DNA of 64,000 nt. Source: Arthrobacter sp. 135MFCol5.1. GTDB lineage: Bacteria; Actinomycetota; Actinomycetes; Actinomycetales; Micrococcaceae. Location: positions 186,001-250,000 of the forward strand of contig NZ_KB895455.1 of assembly GCF_000374865.1 (NCBI RefSeq), given 5' to 3'. Made by a program: the position numbers and the translations under genes. The notes under the pieces were generated by a model, which saw nothing but the letters and a program-made list of their open reading frames with translations, was not told the origin of the DNA and searched no databases. Of the stretch, positions 1 through 8,515 are shown one piece after another (position 1 is the first letter of the stretch; the number at the start of each line of letters is the position of its first letter).

Positions 1-905
1 TTGATGGCGGTGAAGACGCCGATGATAAGCAGCAGCACCCACGCCATGGCTGAGGCGTAGCCCATGTCGAACTGGCCGAAGCCCTTTTGGTAGAGGTACA
101 ACGTAAAGAACATCGTTGAGTCCGAAGGTCCGCCGTTGCCGCCGGAGACGATGAACGCCTGGGTGAAGGACTGGAACGAACCGATGATCTGCAGGACCAG
201 GTTGAAGAAGATGATCGGGCTGAGCATCGGCATGGTGATCCGCCAGAACTGCTGGAGCGTGGTGGCACCATCCACCCTGGCCGCCTCGTAGTACATGTTG
301 GGGATCTGGCGCAGGCCCGCGAGGAAGATGATCATCGGAGCGCCAAAGGTCCAGACGTGCAGCAGGATGATCGATCCCAGGGCCGTGCTGGGATCCGAGA
401 TCCAGCCGGGACCCTGAATGCCGAACATGGCCAGGACCTGGTTCACCAGGCCGGTGGTGCCGAAGATCTGCTTCCACAGGATGGCGACGGCGACCGAACC
501 GCCCAGCAGCGACGGCAAGTAGAACACGGAACGGTAGAACGGAAGGCCGCGGAGCCCCTTGTCCAGGACGAGCGCGATCAGCAGTGCCACGGCCAGCTGC
601 AGTGGAACACCCACCAGGACGTAGGTGAACGTAACCCGCAACGAGTTGTGCAGCCGGGCGTCGCTGAGCATCCTGGTGAAGTTGTCCAGCCCCGTCCACT
701 CGGGCGGCTGCAGCAGGTTGTAGTCCGTAAACGAAAGGTAGAGGGACATCAACATGGGGCCGATGGTGATGGCCACCAAACCCACCAGCCACGGGAGCAG
801 GAAAATGTAGGCGGCCTTGTTGTCCCGCCTGTTGGCCTTCTTCTCCTCAGCGGTGGCTTTGCCCTTCCGCCGGCTCAACGAAGACAGTTCGCTGATGGCG
901 CTCAC
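1..905 (-). CDS. Sugar ABC transporter permease, MalF type (3' end missing)
   Basis: Inner-membrane permease of a carbohydrate ABC importer of the CUT1 family. The visible 301 codons have a basic N-terminus, then hydrophobic segments such as AAYIFLLPWLVGLVAITIG. An EAA loop (EAARVDGATTLQQFWRITMP), the contact point for the ATPase, is present. The C-terminal end runs off the left edge after a stretch reading KGFGQFDMGYASAMAW, so only about ten residues should be missing. The chosen GTG start has GGAG about 8 bases upstream, and the start overlaps the stop of a 29-codon ORF. It is transcribed divergently from the binding-protein gene at 1250 and probably forms the importer with it. A MalG-type partner should lie left of the window. 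The substrate is inferred only from neighbours (uronate-like). Confidence 0.9.
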   Translation of the reverse strand, partial: MSAISELSSLSRRKGKATAEEKKANRRDNKAAYIFLLPWLVGLVAITIGPMLMSLYLSFTDYNLLQPPEWTGLDNFTRMLSDARLHNSLRVTFTYVLVGVPLQLAVALLIALVLDKGLRGLPFYRSVFYLPSLLGGSVAVAILWKQIFGTTGLVNQVLAMFGIQGPGWISDPSTALGSIILLHVWTFGAPMIIFLAGLRQIPNMYYEAARVDGATTLQQFWRITMPMLSPIIFFNLVLQIIGSFQSFTQAFIVSGGNGGPSDSTMFFTLYLYQKGFGQFDMGYASAMAWVLLLIIGVFTAI

Positions 906-991
906 GGTTGCTGCTCCATCACGGACAGCAGGCAAGCGTCGGCCGGCAGCGGGGCCGGACGGCGCGTCTTGGGAATATGCTTTGCGGCCAT
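902..991 (-). CDS. Small ORF of 29 codons, possible leader peptide of the permease gene
   Basis: This short ORF starts with ATG at 991, 5 bases after a strong AAAGGAG ribosome-binding sequence. Its TGA overlaps the GTG start of the permease as GTGA, the arrangement expected for translational coupling. The peptide is basic at the N-terminus (MAAKHIPKTRRPAPLPADAC) and has no recognisable domain or membrane segment. It may be a leader that drives permease translation, a real microprotein, or chance. No function is assigned. The ribosome-binding sequence and the exact overlap are seen directly; the coupling role is inferred. Confidence 0.4.
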   Translation of the reverse strand: MAAKHIPKTRRPAPLPADACLLSVMEQQP

Positions 992-1156
992 GTGGTCTCC
1001 TTTGGTCATCGTGGCCTCCACGTTTCGGTCATCGCCAGGCGATGGGGGTTCGGGACTCCCTTCGCGGGCCCGCTGCATGCCCGTCAGGGCTGGAGCAGTT
1101 CCGCCCGCCGGGAGCGTCGTTCTAGAAAGCGGCTCCGTACCAAAGTAAACGGTTTC

Positions 1157-1202
1157 TTGACTCCTGTACAGCCCTTTGTTAGTTTTTGAGAAAACGTTTT
1201 CT
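1157..1202 (+). promoter_or_regulatory. Candidate promoter with perfect LacI-type operator
   Basis: A -35-like TTGACT (1157-1162), a 17-base spacer and a weak TAGTTT (1180-1185) precede the binding-protein gene. A perfect 14-bp palindrome AGAAAACGTTTTCT (1189-1202) sits where transcription would start. LacI-family operators are typically palindromes with a central CG flanked by A and T runs. The same core, AGAAA-CG-TTTCT with small changes, recurs next to the LacI gene at 13278. Repression by that regulator is inferred. Confidence 0.65.
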
Positions 1203-1249
1203 GTTGCATCTGGCAAGGGGACGCGACCACCAGAATAAGGGGGACAACA

Positions 1250-2545
1250 ATGAGGTTTGGTCTCAGGAAATCGGTCATGGGAATCACCGGCGCCGCCGCC
1301 GCGCTGGCCATGGTCCTTACCGGCTGCGGCAACAGCCCGCAGGCCGGGAAAGTGGGGACTGCGGAGGATCCCGTCACCATCCGGTTCGCCTGGTGGGGCA
1401 ACGACTCCAGGGCGAAGACCACCATGGAGGTCATCAAAGCATTTGAAGCCGCCAACCCCACTATCAAGGTCCAGGGCGAGAACACCGAATTCAGCTCCTA
1501 CTGGGACAAAATGGCCACCCAGATCGCCGGCGGAACCACCCCGGACGTCATCGCCATGAGCGGCGCCTATCCCAGCGAATACTCCAGCCGCGGCGTCCTC
1601 CTGGACCTCGACAAGGTGAAGGACCAGATCGACACCTCGAAGTTCGCCGACGGGACCGTTGAGCTGGGCAAGATCAACGGAAAGCAGTACACCATTACCG
1701 CGGGCGTCAACTCCATGTCCATGGTCCTGGACCCCAAGGTCTTCGAGGCCGCCGGCGTGCCGCTGCCGGACGACGAAACCTGGACCTGGGACGACTACGC
1801 ACGGATCGCCGCCGAAATCACCAAGAAGTCGCCGGCCGGCACCTTCGGCACGACCCCCATGGCCAACGACTCCTTCCTCGCCGTCTGGGCACGCCAGAAT
1901 GGCCAGGAGCTCTACACGGACGACGGCAAGAAGATGGGCATCAGCGAGGACACGCTCGCCAAGTGGTTTGAGCTCAACAAGAAGCTGATGGAAACCGGCG
2001 GCGCCCCGTCCGCGTCCCAGACCGTCGAGGACGGGTCCGCCCAGCCTGAGATGACACTGATGGGCCAGGGAAAGCAAGGAATGAAGATTTCCTGGAGCAA
2101 CCAGATGACGTCCTACTCCGGCGCCCCGCTGGTCATGGTGAAACTTCCCGGCGAAAGCAGGACGCCGGGGGCCTGGCTGCGTTCGTCGATGGAATACGCC
2201 ATCTCGTCCAAATCCGCCCAGCCCAAGGAAGCGGCCCTGTTCATCAACTACCTGGTCAACAACATGGACGCGGCCACCAAGATCAAGAGCGACCGCGGCA
2301 TGCCCGCCAACACCGAACTGAAGGCGGGCATCACTCCCCTGCTCAAGGAAACCCAGCAGAAGGAAGCCACCTACCTGGACCGGATCGCCGCCATGAAGGT
2401 TCCGGCACCCAAGCCCTTCCCGGCAGGATCATCCGCAACCCTGGAAGTTTTGAACCGTTACAACACGGATGTACTCTTCGGAAAGATCGCGCCTCGGGAC
2501 GCTGCCAAAGGCATGATTTCAGAGGTCAACCAAAACCTCGCCTGA
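1250..2545 (+). CDS. Extracellular sugar-binding lipoprotein of an ABC importer
   Basis: A 431-residue solute-binding protein of family 1 (CUT1 type). The N-terminus has a basic stretch, a hydrophobic core and the lipobox LTGC with Cys26, so it should be a lipid-anchored surface protein that captures a sugar and delivers it to the permease. The mature part starts with a typical strand (VTIRFAWWGND). The ATG follows a GGGGG ribosome-binding run. It is the first gene of a rightward cluster with the esterase, oxidoreductase and M24-like genes. Expression is probably controlled by the operator at 1189-1202. The ligand is unknown; the linked catabolic genes suggest a uronic-acid-containing glycan. 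Confidence 0.9.
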   Translation: MRFGLRKSVMGITGAAAALAMVLTGCGNSPQAGKVGTAEDPVTIRFAWWGNDSRAKTTMEVIKAFEAANPTIKVQGENTEFSSYWDKMATQIAGGTTPDVIAMSGAYPSEYSSRGVLLDLDKVKDQIDTSKFADGTVELGKINGKQYTITAGVNSMSMVLDPKVFEAAGVPLPDDETWTWDDYARIAAEITKKSPAGTFGTTPMANDSFLAVWARQNGQELYTDDGKKMGISEDTLAKWFELNKKLMETGGAPSASQTVEDGSAQPEMTLMGQGKQGMKISWSNQMTSYSGAPLVMVKLPGESRTPGAWLRSSMEYAISSKSAQPKEAALFINYLVNNMDAATKIKSDRGMPANTELKAGITPLLKETQQKEATYLDRIAAMKVPAPKPFPAGSSATLEVLNRYNTDVLFGKIAPRDAAKGMISEVNQNLA

Positions 2546-2599
2546 CGGTTGCCGCAGCGGACGGATGTACAGACACCAACCATGAAAGGGGGCAGGCAC

Positions 2600-3757
2600 A
2601 TGATCACGGCAACACGGCCCAGCGCCATCGGCGGCTACGACGATTGGCCTGCCTACGTCCGGGCCCGTCCCCGCCACCGGGCGTCCACCGCGGCGGCGCA
2701 GGAACTCTCTGACGCCTTGGGCGTCCCGGCTGTGCCCGCGCCGCCGGACGTACGGGTGCACTGGGAGGAAACGTACGACGACGCCACCACCACCGAACTG
2801 AGCTGGCAGTTGGGCTTCGGGCCGCGCACCACGGGCTGGCTGGTCCGGCCGGCAGGACATTCCGGACCGCTGCCAGGCGTCCTGGCCCTGCACTGCCACG
2901 GCGGCAACAAGTTTGGCGGTGCGGACCGGCTCGTGGAGCTCCCGACAACCCACCCGTCGGCGGCTGCCGCACGCGCAGGGCACTATGACGGCCGTGCGCT
3001 GGCCACCGGCCTGGCCCGCCAGGGTTTCGCTGTCCTTGCCCATGACACGTTTGCCTGGGGAAGCCGCCGGTTTGACCTCTCCACCCCGCCATGGCGGACC
3101 GCCGCGGCCGTTGACGCACGGCAGGCGCAGTGGCGGGCGGACGGCATCGCGCCTTCCGAGGCCGACGAATACAACGCCGCGGCCGGCGTCCATGAGGACA
3201 CCGTGGCCAAGGCGGCGGGGCTGCTCGGCACCAGCCTTGCCGGCATGGTGGCCCACGACGACCTTGCCGCCCTCGACGTCCTGGCCGCACTGCCCGGCGT
3301 CGATGCGGACAGCCTGGGGTGCATCGGTTTCTCCGGCGGCGGCGGCCGTTCCCTCACCCTGGCCGCCCTTAGCCCGCGCATCAGGGCCGCCGTGGTCACC
3401 TGCATGATGACCACGTTTGAATCCCTCTTCCCCGCGTACCTCGACGCACATTCGTGGCTGCTGCAGACTCCCGGGCTGTGGAAGCTGGGTGACTGGCCGG
3501 AACTCACAGCCCGCGCAGGGTCCGCCCGGTTCCTGGTGCAGTACGCCCTTGCTGACGAGCTCTTCCCGGAAGCCGGGATGCGCCGGGCCCACCAGTTACT
3601 CGAATCCCTGCACGGCGGCACCGACAGGTATGCGGGCAGCTTCTGGCCCGGCGGGCACGTCTTCACGGCGGCCATGCAGGACGAGGCCCTCGACTTCCTG
3701 GCGAAAACGCTGACCACCTGCCCCCCCAACCAGCACCGCTCCCAAGGACCCACGTGA
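2600..3757 (+). CDS. Alpha/beta-hydrolase, dienelactone hydrolase/acetyl xylan esterase-like
   Basis: A 385-residue cytoplasmic hydrolase without a signal peptide. The nucleophile elbow GFSGGGG places Ser245. Asp319 (ALADELFPE) and His353 (PGGHVFTAA) complete a plausible triad. An upstream HCHGGNKFGG segment resembles the oxyanion loop of large DLH-like esterases. The ATG at 2600 follows AAAGGGGGCAGG; an ATG at 2582 is less likely. The stop overlaps the next GTG as GTGA. Context suggests removal of an acetyl or other ester from an imported sugar acid, but the substrate cannot be read from the sequence. A glucuronoyl-esterase-like or deacetylase role are alternatives. Confidence 0.75.
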   Translation: MITATRPSAIGGYDDWPAYVRARPRHRASTAAAQELSDALGVPAVPAPPDVRVHWEETYDDATTTELSWQLGFGPRTTGWLVRPAGHSGPLPGVLALHCHGGNKFGGADRLVELPTTHPSAAAARAGHYDGRALATGLARQGFAVLAHDTFAWGSRRFDLSTPPWRTAAAVDARQAQWRADGIAPSEADEYNAAAGVHEDTVAKAAGLLGTSLAGMVAHDDLAALDVLAALPGVDADSLGCIGFSGGGGRSLTLAALSPRIRAAVVTCMMTTFESLFPAYLDAHSWLLQTPGLWKLGDWPELTARAGSARFLVQYALADELFPEAGMRRAHQLLESLHGGTDRYAGSFWPGGHVFTAAMQDEALDFLAKTLTTCPPNQHRSQGPT

Positions 3758-5799
3758 CCACACAGCATTCGGCGGAATCCACCCATCCGCAGTCCCCGTC
3801 CACAGACCTTCCCAGGGTTGCCCTGGTGGGTGTGCACGGCTTCGGCGAACGGCACCTCGCCAACCTGGCCCGGCTCGAACAGGCCGGCGCCCTGGAACTG
3901 GTAGCCGTCGCCGATCCCCACCCGCCGCAGCCCGGCAGCCTGGCCGGCTCAGTGGCTGTGTACCCGGACCTGGACAGGCTGCTGGCCGCCAAGCCTGGCG
4001 TCGACGTCGTCATTATTGCCACCCCCATCCAGACGCATGCCCCCTTGGCCATCGCGGCGTTGTCCGCCGGGATGGACGTCTATGTCGAAAAGCCGCCGGT
4101 GGCATCCCTGGCGCAATTCGAGCAAGTCCTGGCCGCGGCCAGGGACCACGGCCGCCGGGTCCAGGTGGGCTTCCAGAGCCTGGGCTCCCAAGCCCTGCCC
4201 GCCATCCGGGGCCTGGTGGAGGCAGGTGAAATAGGCACCGTGCTGGGGCTCAGCGCCACCGGCCAATGGCTGCGGACCAAGGCGTACTTCAACCGCTCGC
4301 GCTGGGCCGGGAAGCGCAGCCTCGACGGCACGGACGTAGTGGACGGGGTGGCCACGAACGCCCTGGCCCACGCCGTTGCCACCGGACTGCATCTGGCGGG
4401 CGCGCATACCCTCGCGGACGTCCGCTCGGTGGAAACGGACCTGTACCGGGCCAACAGCACCGAAAGCGATGACACGTCCATTCTGCGGATCCGCACCGCA
4501 GGCGGAGAGACCCTCCTTTGTGCCTTGACGCTCTGCGCCCCCGAACAGCTCAACCCGGCCGTCACCGTGCACGGAACGCTGGGCGAGATCACCCTTTCCT
4601 ACACGGAGGACCACGTCGTCATCACCACCCCGGCCGGCGAGCGCCGGGAGTCCTTCGGCCGGACTGACCTGCTCGAAAACCTGCTGGATGCCCGGGCCAA
4701 CGGAACGCCGCTGCTGTGCGCGCTGGAAGACACCGGAGCCTTCACCGCCGTCCTGGAGGCTATCCGCACCGCGCCCGCACCGGCCCCGATCGGCACCGGC
4801 TTCATCACGTGGGAAGGCGAGGGCGACGACGCCCATCCGGTGGTGCAGGGCATCTCCGGAACGCTGGAGCGCGCCGTCAAGGCACAGGCAACGTTCGCCG
4901 AACTCGGCGTGCCCTGGGCCCGTCCCCTTCCGCCGGTCCGGACGCTGACCGTTGGGGGCCGCCCGGTGGCCGATTACCAGGACGGCAGCCATATCAGGGC
5001 AGTATCCTCCCCGCGCCCCTACCTCCACCCGGTGCGCACTCTGAACGGCACCGTGGTGACTGACCACCAGCCCCTTGACCACGTATGGCACCTGGGCGCC
5101 GGCGTGGCCTTGCAGGATGTGGACGGGGTGAATTTCTGGGGCGGCCGCACCTACACCAGGGAAGCCGGCCAGTACGTGTGGCGCCCGGACCACGGCAGCA
5201 TCGCAAGCACCGGCACCGCATCCTTCCAGGCCGACGCCGGCGCGGGACGGCCCGGCGTCCTGCAGGAGACGCTGGGCTGGAACGGGCCGGACGGCTCCCC
5301 TGTGCTCCGCGAGGAACGCACCTGGGCGTGGTCCGCCGTCGCACCCTCCGCCTGGCGGCTGTCACTGGATTTTGCGTTGTCACCTGCAGGGAACACGCCG
5401 GTCAGCCTGGGCAGTCCGGGCTCCAACGGCCGGTTCGAGGGTGGCTACGGCGGCTTCTTCTGGCGGCTGCCCGAGTGCGCGGACCCTGCCGTCTGGACGC
5501 CCGCCGGCTCCGGTGAATCGCAGGCCCACGGCAGCGTCACGCCATGGCTCGCCTGGTCGGGAACGTTCGACGGCGGCCCGGCCACCTTGGTGTTCGTCGC
5601 TGCCGGGGACTCCACGGACCCATGGTTTGTCCGGGTTGACGGCTACCCGGGCGTCGGCCAGTCGCTGGCGTGGGATACGCCCGTCATCGCAGAGCCCGGC
5701 ACGCCGGTGCGGCGGCACGTCACCGTCTTCGTGGCCGACGGACTCCTGGCCACCGCCGACATCGAAACACTGATCAACGAGCAAGGGGATCCGTCATGA
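3754..5799 (+). CDS. Gfo/Idh/MocA oxidoreductase fused to a DUF6807 (PmoA-like) domain
   Basis: A 681-residue two-domain protein. Residues about 24-390 form a Gfo/Idh/MocA NAD(P)-dependent oxidoreductase: a Rossmann start (VALVGVHGFGERHLANL) and the VEKPP motif with Lys113, the usual catalytic lysine. Residues about 410-670 (from RPYLHPVRTLNG, including DHQPLDHVWHLG and FWGGRTY) match the style of DUF6807/PmoA domains, which are often found near sugar catabolism genes and lack a settled function. The GTG start overlaps the esterase stop, and the stop overlaps the next ATG, so the genes are probably coupled. Oxidation of a sugar ring followed by action of the second domain on the product is an inference. 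Confidence 0.8.
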   Translation: MTTQHSAESTHPQSPSTDLPRVALVGVHGFGERHLANLARLEQAGALELVAVADPHPPQPGSLAGSVAVYPDLDRLLAAKPGVDVVIIATPIQTHAPLAIAALSAGMDVYVEKPPVASLAQFEQVLAAARDHGRRVQVGFQSLGSQALPAIRGLVEAGEIGTVLGLSATGQWLRTKAYFNRSRWAGKRSLDGTDVVDGVATNALAHAVATGLHLAGAHTLADVRSVETDLYRANSTESDDTSILRIRTAGGETLLCALTLCAPEQLNPAVTVHGTLGEITLSYTEDHVVITTPAGERRESFGRTDLLENLLDARANGTPLLCALEDTGAFTAVLEAIRTAPAPAPIGTGFITWEGEGDDAHPVVQGISGTLERAVKAQATFAELGVPWARPLPPVRTLTVGGRPVADYQDGSHIRAVSSPRPYLHPVRTLNGTVVTDHQPLDHVWHLGAGVALQDVDGVNFWGGRTYTREAGQYVWRPDHGSIASTGTASFQADAGAGRPGVLQETLGWNGPDGSPVLREERTWAWSAVAPSAWRLSLDFALSPAGNTPVSLGSPGSNGRFEGGYGGFFWRLPECADPAVWTPAGSGESQAHGSVTPWLAWSGTFDGGPATLVFVAAGDSTDPWFVRVDGYPGVGQSLAWDTPVIAEPGTPVRRHVTVFVADGLLATADIETLINEQGDPS

Positions 5800-6911
5800 C
5801 CCAGACCACAGCCGCAGCCGTTCCCCAGCAGGAGGCCCGCCTGGCTCCCGGATCCCCGGGCGACCGGGCCATCAAGCGCCGGCGCGTGCTGGACATCCTG
5901 GACGAGGCCGGGCGGGATTCGCTGCTCCTCACCACCAACACGGCCCTGACCTGGTACCTGGACGGCAGCCGGGTGCACATCAGCCTGGCCGGCGACCCCA
6001 TCGCCGCCCTGCTCGTCGCGCGCGACGGCGACCACCTGGTGACGTTCAACAACGAAGCCGGCCGGATCGCCGCCGAGGAGCTTCCGCTGGGAGTCAACCT
6101 GCATACCGTTCCCTGGTACGCGAACCTGCACCAGGCCGCGGCCGCCGTGGGCAATGGCGCCCTGTCTCCGCTGTCCGAGGCAGAGGTGGCCGCCGAACTG
6201 CGCGCCGCGCGCCAGCAGCTGCTTCCGGCGGAAAGCGCCCGCTATGCCCTGCTCAGCGCCGACGTGGCCGGCATCATGACCGAGGTCCTGTCCGCCGCCC
6301 GCCCGGACACCACCGAATTCGCGCTGGTGTCGGCGCTGGCTGCCCGGGTGGTGGCCGCCGGTGCAGAGCCGCTGGTACTCCTGTGCAACGGCAGCTCCCG
6401 CAGCACGTTCCGGCACCCCTTGGCCACGCACGCGCCTCTTGGCCGGCGTGCCATGGCGGTGGTTTGCGCCCGCCGCGACGGCCTCGTGGCCAACATCACC
6501 CGCTGGATCAGGTTCGACGCCGGCACTCCCGGGGAGCGCGACGCCGAGGCCCGCATCGCGGCAGTGGAGGCGGATATATTCGATGCCACGGTTCCCGGCA
6601 CCCGGCTGGACCGGATCTTCACCGAGATCCAGGCCGCGTACGTCCGGCATGGCTTCGGCGCGGACCAGTGGGAACAACACCATCAGGGCGGGCCCGCCGG
6701 TTACGCGGGGCGCGATCCCCGGGTCACGTCGGAAGCCACGGATACGGTGGTGCTGGACCAGGCGTTCACATGGAACCCGTCAGGGCCGGGCGTCAAGATC
6801 GAGGACACGGTCCAGCTCACGGAATCCGGGCTCCACATCCTGACTGTTGACCCGCGCTGGCCGGTGGCCACCGTGAACGGGCTGGCGCGCCCCGTGACCT
6901 TGCAGCTCTAG
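5796..6911 (+). CDS. M24 (creatinase/aminopeptidase P fold) protein with degraded metal site
   Basis: A 371-residue protein of the pita-bread M24 fold, with a creatinase-like N-terminal domain and a C-terminal half ending in VKIEDTVQLTESG. M24 peptidases use two Asp, one His and two Glu as metal ligands. Here a His is kept (HHQGG, His295/296) and so is the last Glu (Glu336). The second Asp aligns with Asn233 (ANITRW), the position of the first carries Val/Cys, and the first Glu is replaced by Asn327 (TWNPSG). It may therefore be metal-free or have a new activity. It is the last gene of the rightward cluster and overlaps the upstream stop (ATGA). Its role in sugar-acid use is unknown. Confidence 0.75.
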   Translation: MTQTTAAAVPQQEARLAPGSPGDRAIKRRRVLDILDEAGRDSLLLTTNTALTWYLDGSRVHISLAGDPIAALLVARDGDHLVTFNNEAGRIAAEELPLGVNLHTVPWYANLHQAAAAVGNGALSPLSEAEVAAELRAARQQLLPAESARYALLSADVAGIMTEVLSAARPDTTEFALVSALAARVVAAGAEPLVLLCNGSSRSTFRHPLATHAPLGRRAMAVVCARRDGLVANITRWIRFDAGTPGERDAEARIAAVEADIFDATVPGTRLDRIFTEIQAAYVRHGFGADQWEQHHQGGPAGYAGRDPRVTSEATDTVVLDQAFTWNPSGPGVKIEDTVQLTESGLHILTVDPRWPVATVNGLARPVTLQL

Positions 6912-6916
6912 TCCGG

Positions 6917-7026
6917 CGCCCGCTCACATACTGCAGCTTTAATCGAAACGCCCGCTCACTTATGGCCGTTTTTACGGCCATAAGTGAGCGGGCGTTTCGT
7001 GTTTAGCTGCAGTATGTGAGCGGGCG
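6917..7026. repeat. 110-bp interrupted palindrome between convergent genes
   Basis: Two perfect inverted repeats are nested. The inner arms of 26 bp (6944-6969 and 6974-6999) are separated by TTTT. The outer arms of 22 bp (6917-6938 and 7005-7026) flank them, with 5-base non-matching spacers between. The 11-mer CGCCCGCTCAC occurs twice in each orientation, so the element is built from four related blocks. It fills the gap between the stop codons at 6911 and 7030 and may act as a bidirectional terminator or be a member of a dispersed repeat family. No ORF lies in it. Confidence 0.95.
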
Positions 7027-7029
7027 TTG

Positions 7030-8481
7030 TTACGGGAGCCGCAGTTCCCCATCCACACGGCGCGGGATCCCCAGCGGATTGTCGTCACGGAGCGCCGGGT
7101 GCAGGACGCTTTCCGGGGCGTCCTGGTAGGCGACGGGGCGCTGGAAGCGGCGGACCGCCGTCGCACCCACCGAGGTGAACAGCGAGGTGGTGGCAGGGTA
7201 CGGGCCGCCGTGCTGCTGGGCCCAGTTCACGGCGACGCCGGTGGGCCAGCCATCGAACAGGACCCGGCCGGCCAGGCCGGCGAGCTGCTCCACCAGGGCG
7301 GCGATGTCCTCCTCCGGCTCTGCGTGCACGGTGGCCGTCAGGCTGCCGGGAACCTCCGCCAGGACAGCAGACAGTTCCTGCTGGTCCTTGTACTCGATGA
7401 GGATGGTGGTGGGCCCGAAGCATTCTTCAAGCAGCTGCCCGGGTCGCTCCAGGACCTTGGCCGCGGCGGTGGCGAACACCACCGGGGCAGCCCCGTTGGC
7501 TGCCGCGTCCTGGTCAACGCTGCCGCCCACCACCTGCACGCCCTCCACGGCTGCGAAGCTGCGCAGCCCGTCCGGGTAGGCTTCGGCGATGCGGCTGGTC
7601 AGCATCCCGGCCGCGGGCTTGTCCTTGCTGGCGTCCGCTACCTCGGCTGCGAAGGAGGTTCCGGCTGGGATGAACACCAGGCCCGGCTTGGTGCAGAACT
7701 GGCCGGCCCCAAGGGTGAAGGAGCCTGCCAGGCCGGCGGCGAGTTCCGCGGAGCGGGCCTTCAGTGCTGCCGCGGTGATGACCACCGGGTTGAGGCTGCC
7801 CAGCTCTCCGTAGAACGGGATGGGATCCGGGCGGGAGGTGGCGAGGTCGAACAGGGCGCGGCCGCCGGGAATGGACCCGGTGAAGCCCACGGCCTTGATG
7901 GCGGGGTCCTGGACCAGCGCCGTTCCCACCTCGCGGCCGCTGACCAGGGCGAACAGGCCTTCCGGGGCACCCGCGCCGCGAAGCGCCTCAGCCACAATCC
8001 CGGCGGTCCGCTCGGAGAGCCGCAGGTGCCCTGAGTGGGCTTTGACAACCACGGAGCAGCCGACGGCGAGGGCCGAGGCCGTGTCCCCGCCTGCCACGGA
8101 GAAGGCGAACGGGAAGTTCGACGCCGAGAAGACCGCCACCGGCCCGATGGGCCGCAGGATGCGGCGCAGGTCCGGCTTGGGCGGGGTGGAGGACGGGTCC
8201 GCGTGGTCGATGATGGCTTCAAGGTAGGAGCCCTCGGTGATCACGCGTGCGAACAAGCGCAGCTGGCCTGTGGTGCGGGCCACTTCCCCCGTCAGGCGCG
8301 GGACACCCAGGCTGGTCTCGGCATCGGCGATTTCCACCAGTTCGGCCGCGTTGGCGTCCAACGCGTCCGCCGCCGCGTGAAGCCACGCGGCGCGCTCGGC
8401 ATCGGTGGCCGCAGCAGCGGTCCGGGCGGCCTCCGTCGCGGCGGCGGTGAGTTCGGACAGGGAAAGCGTTGCAGTTGTCAC
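7030..8481 (-). CDS. Alpha-ketoglutarate semialdehyde (2,5-dioxovalerate) dehydrogenase
   Basis: A 483-residue aldehyde dehydrogenase, the last gene of the leftward operon. The catalytic residues are visible: Cys263 in GAGQFCTKPG and Glu226 in FYGELGSLNP. The GQFCTKPG and ASNFPFAFSVAGGDTASALA blocks are characteristic of the NADP-dependent alpha-ketoglutaric semialdehyde dehydrogenases that end the oxidative uronate, aldarate and pentose pathways. The expected reaction is 2,5-dioxopentanoate to 2-oxoglutarate, feeding the TCA cycle. The start is GTG, 34 bases after the upstream stop. Context with a KdgD-type enzyme strongly supports this role. Confidence 0.88.
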   Translation of the reverse strand: MTTATLSLSELTAAATEAARTAAAATDAERAAWLHAAADALDANAAELVEIADAETSLGVPRLTGEVARTTGQLRLFARVITEGSYLEAIIDHADPSSTPPKPDLRRILRPIGPVAVFSASNFPFAFSVAGGDTASALAVGCSVVVKAHSGHLRLSERTAGIVAEALRGAGAPEGLFALVSGREVGTALVQDPAIKAVGFTGSIPGGRALFDLATSRPDPIPFYGELGSLNPVVITAAALKARSAELAAGLAGSFTLGAGQFCTKPGLVFIPAGTSFAAEVADASKDKPAAGMLTSRIAEAYPDGLRSFAAVEGVQVVGGSVDQDAAANGAAPVVFATAAAKVLERPGQLLEECFGPTTILIEYKDQQELSAVLAEVPGSLTATVHAEPEEDIAALVEQLAGLAGRVLFDGWPTGVAVNWAQQHGGPYPATTSLFTSVGATAVRRFQRPVAYQDAPESVLHPALRDDNPLGIPRRVDGELRLP

Positions 8482-8515
8482 GTCAGGTACCTGTTCTGTG
8501 GATGTGCGTCGGTGG

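Noticed and set aside
1146..1156. A second LacI operator, TAAACGGTTTC, near the 1189 palindrome.
   Set aside because: The arms do not pair around a central CG, so it is not a symmetric site.
902..2077. Long leftward open frame opposite the binding-protein gene at 1250.
   Set aside because: It is antisense to a clear lipoprotein gene with signal and lipobox, and its translation is low complexity. Only its last 29 codons, with their own ribosome-binding sequence, were kept as a possible small ORF.
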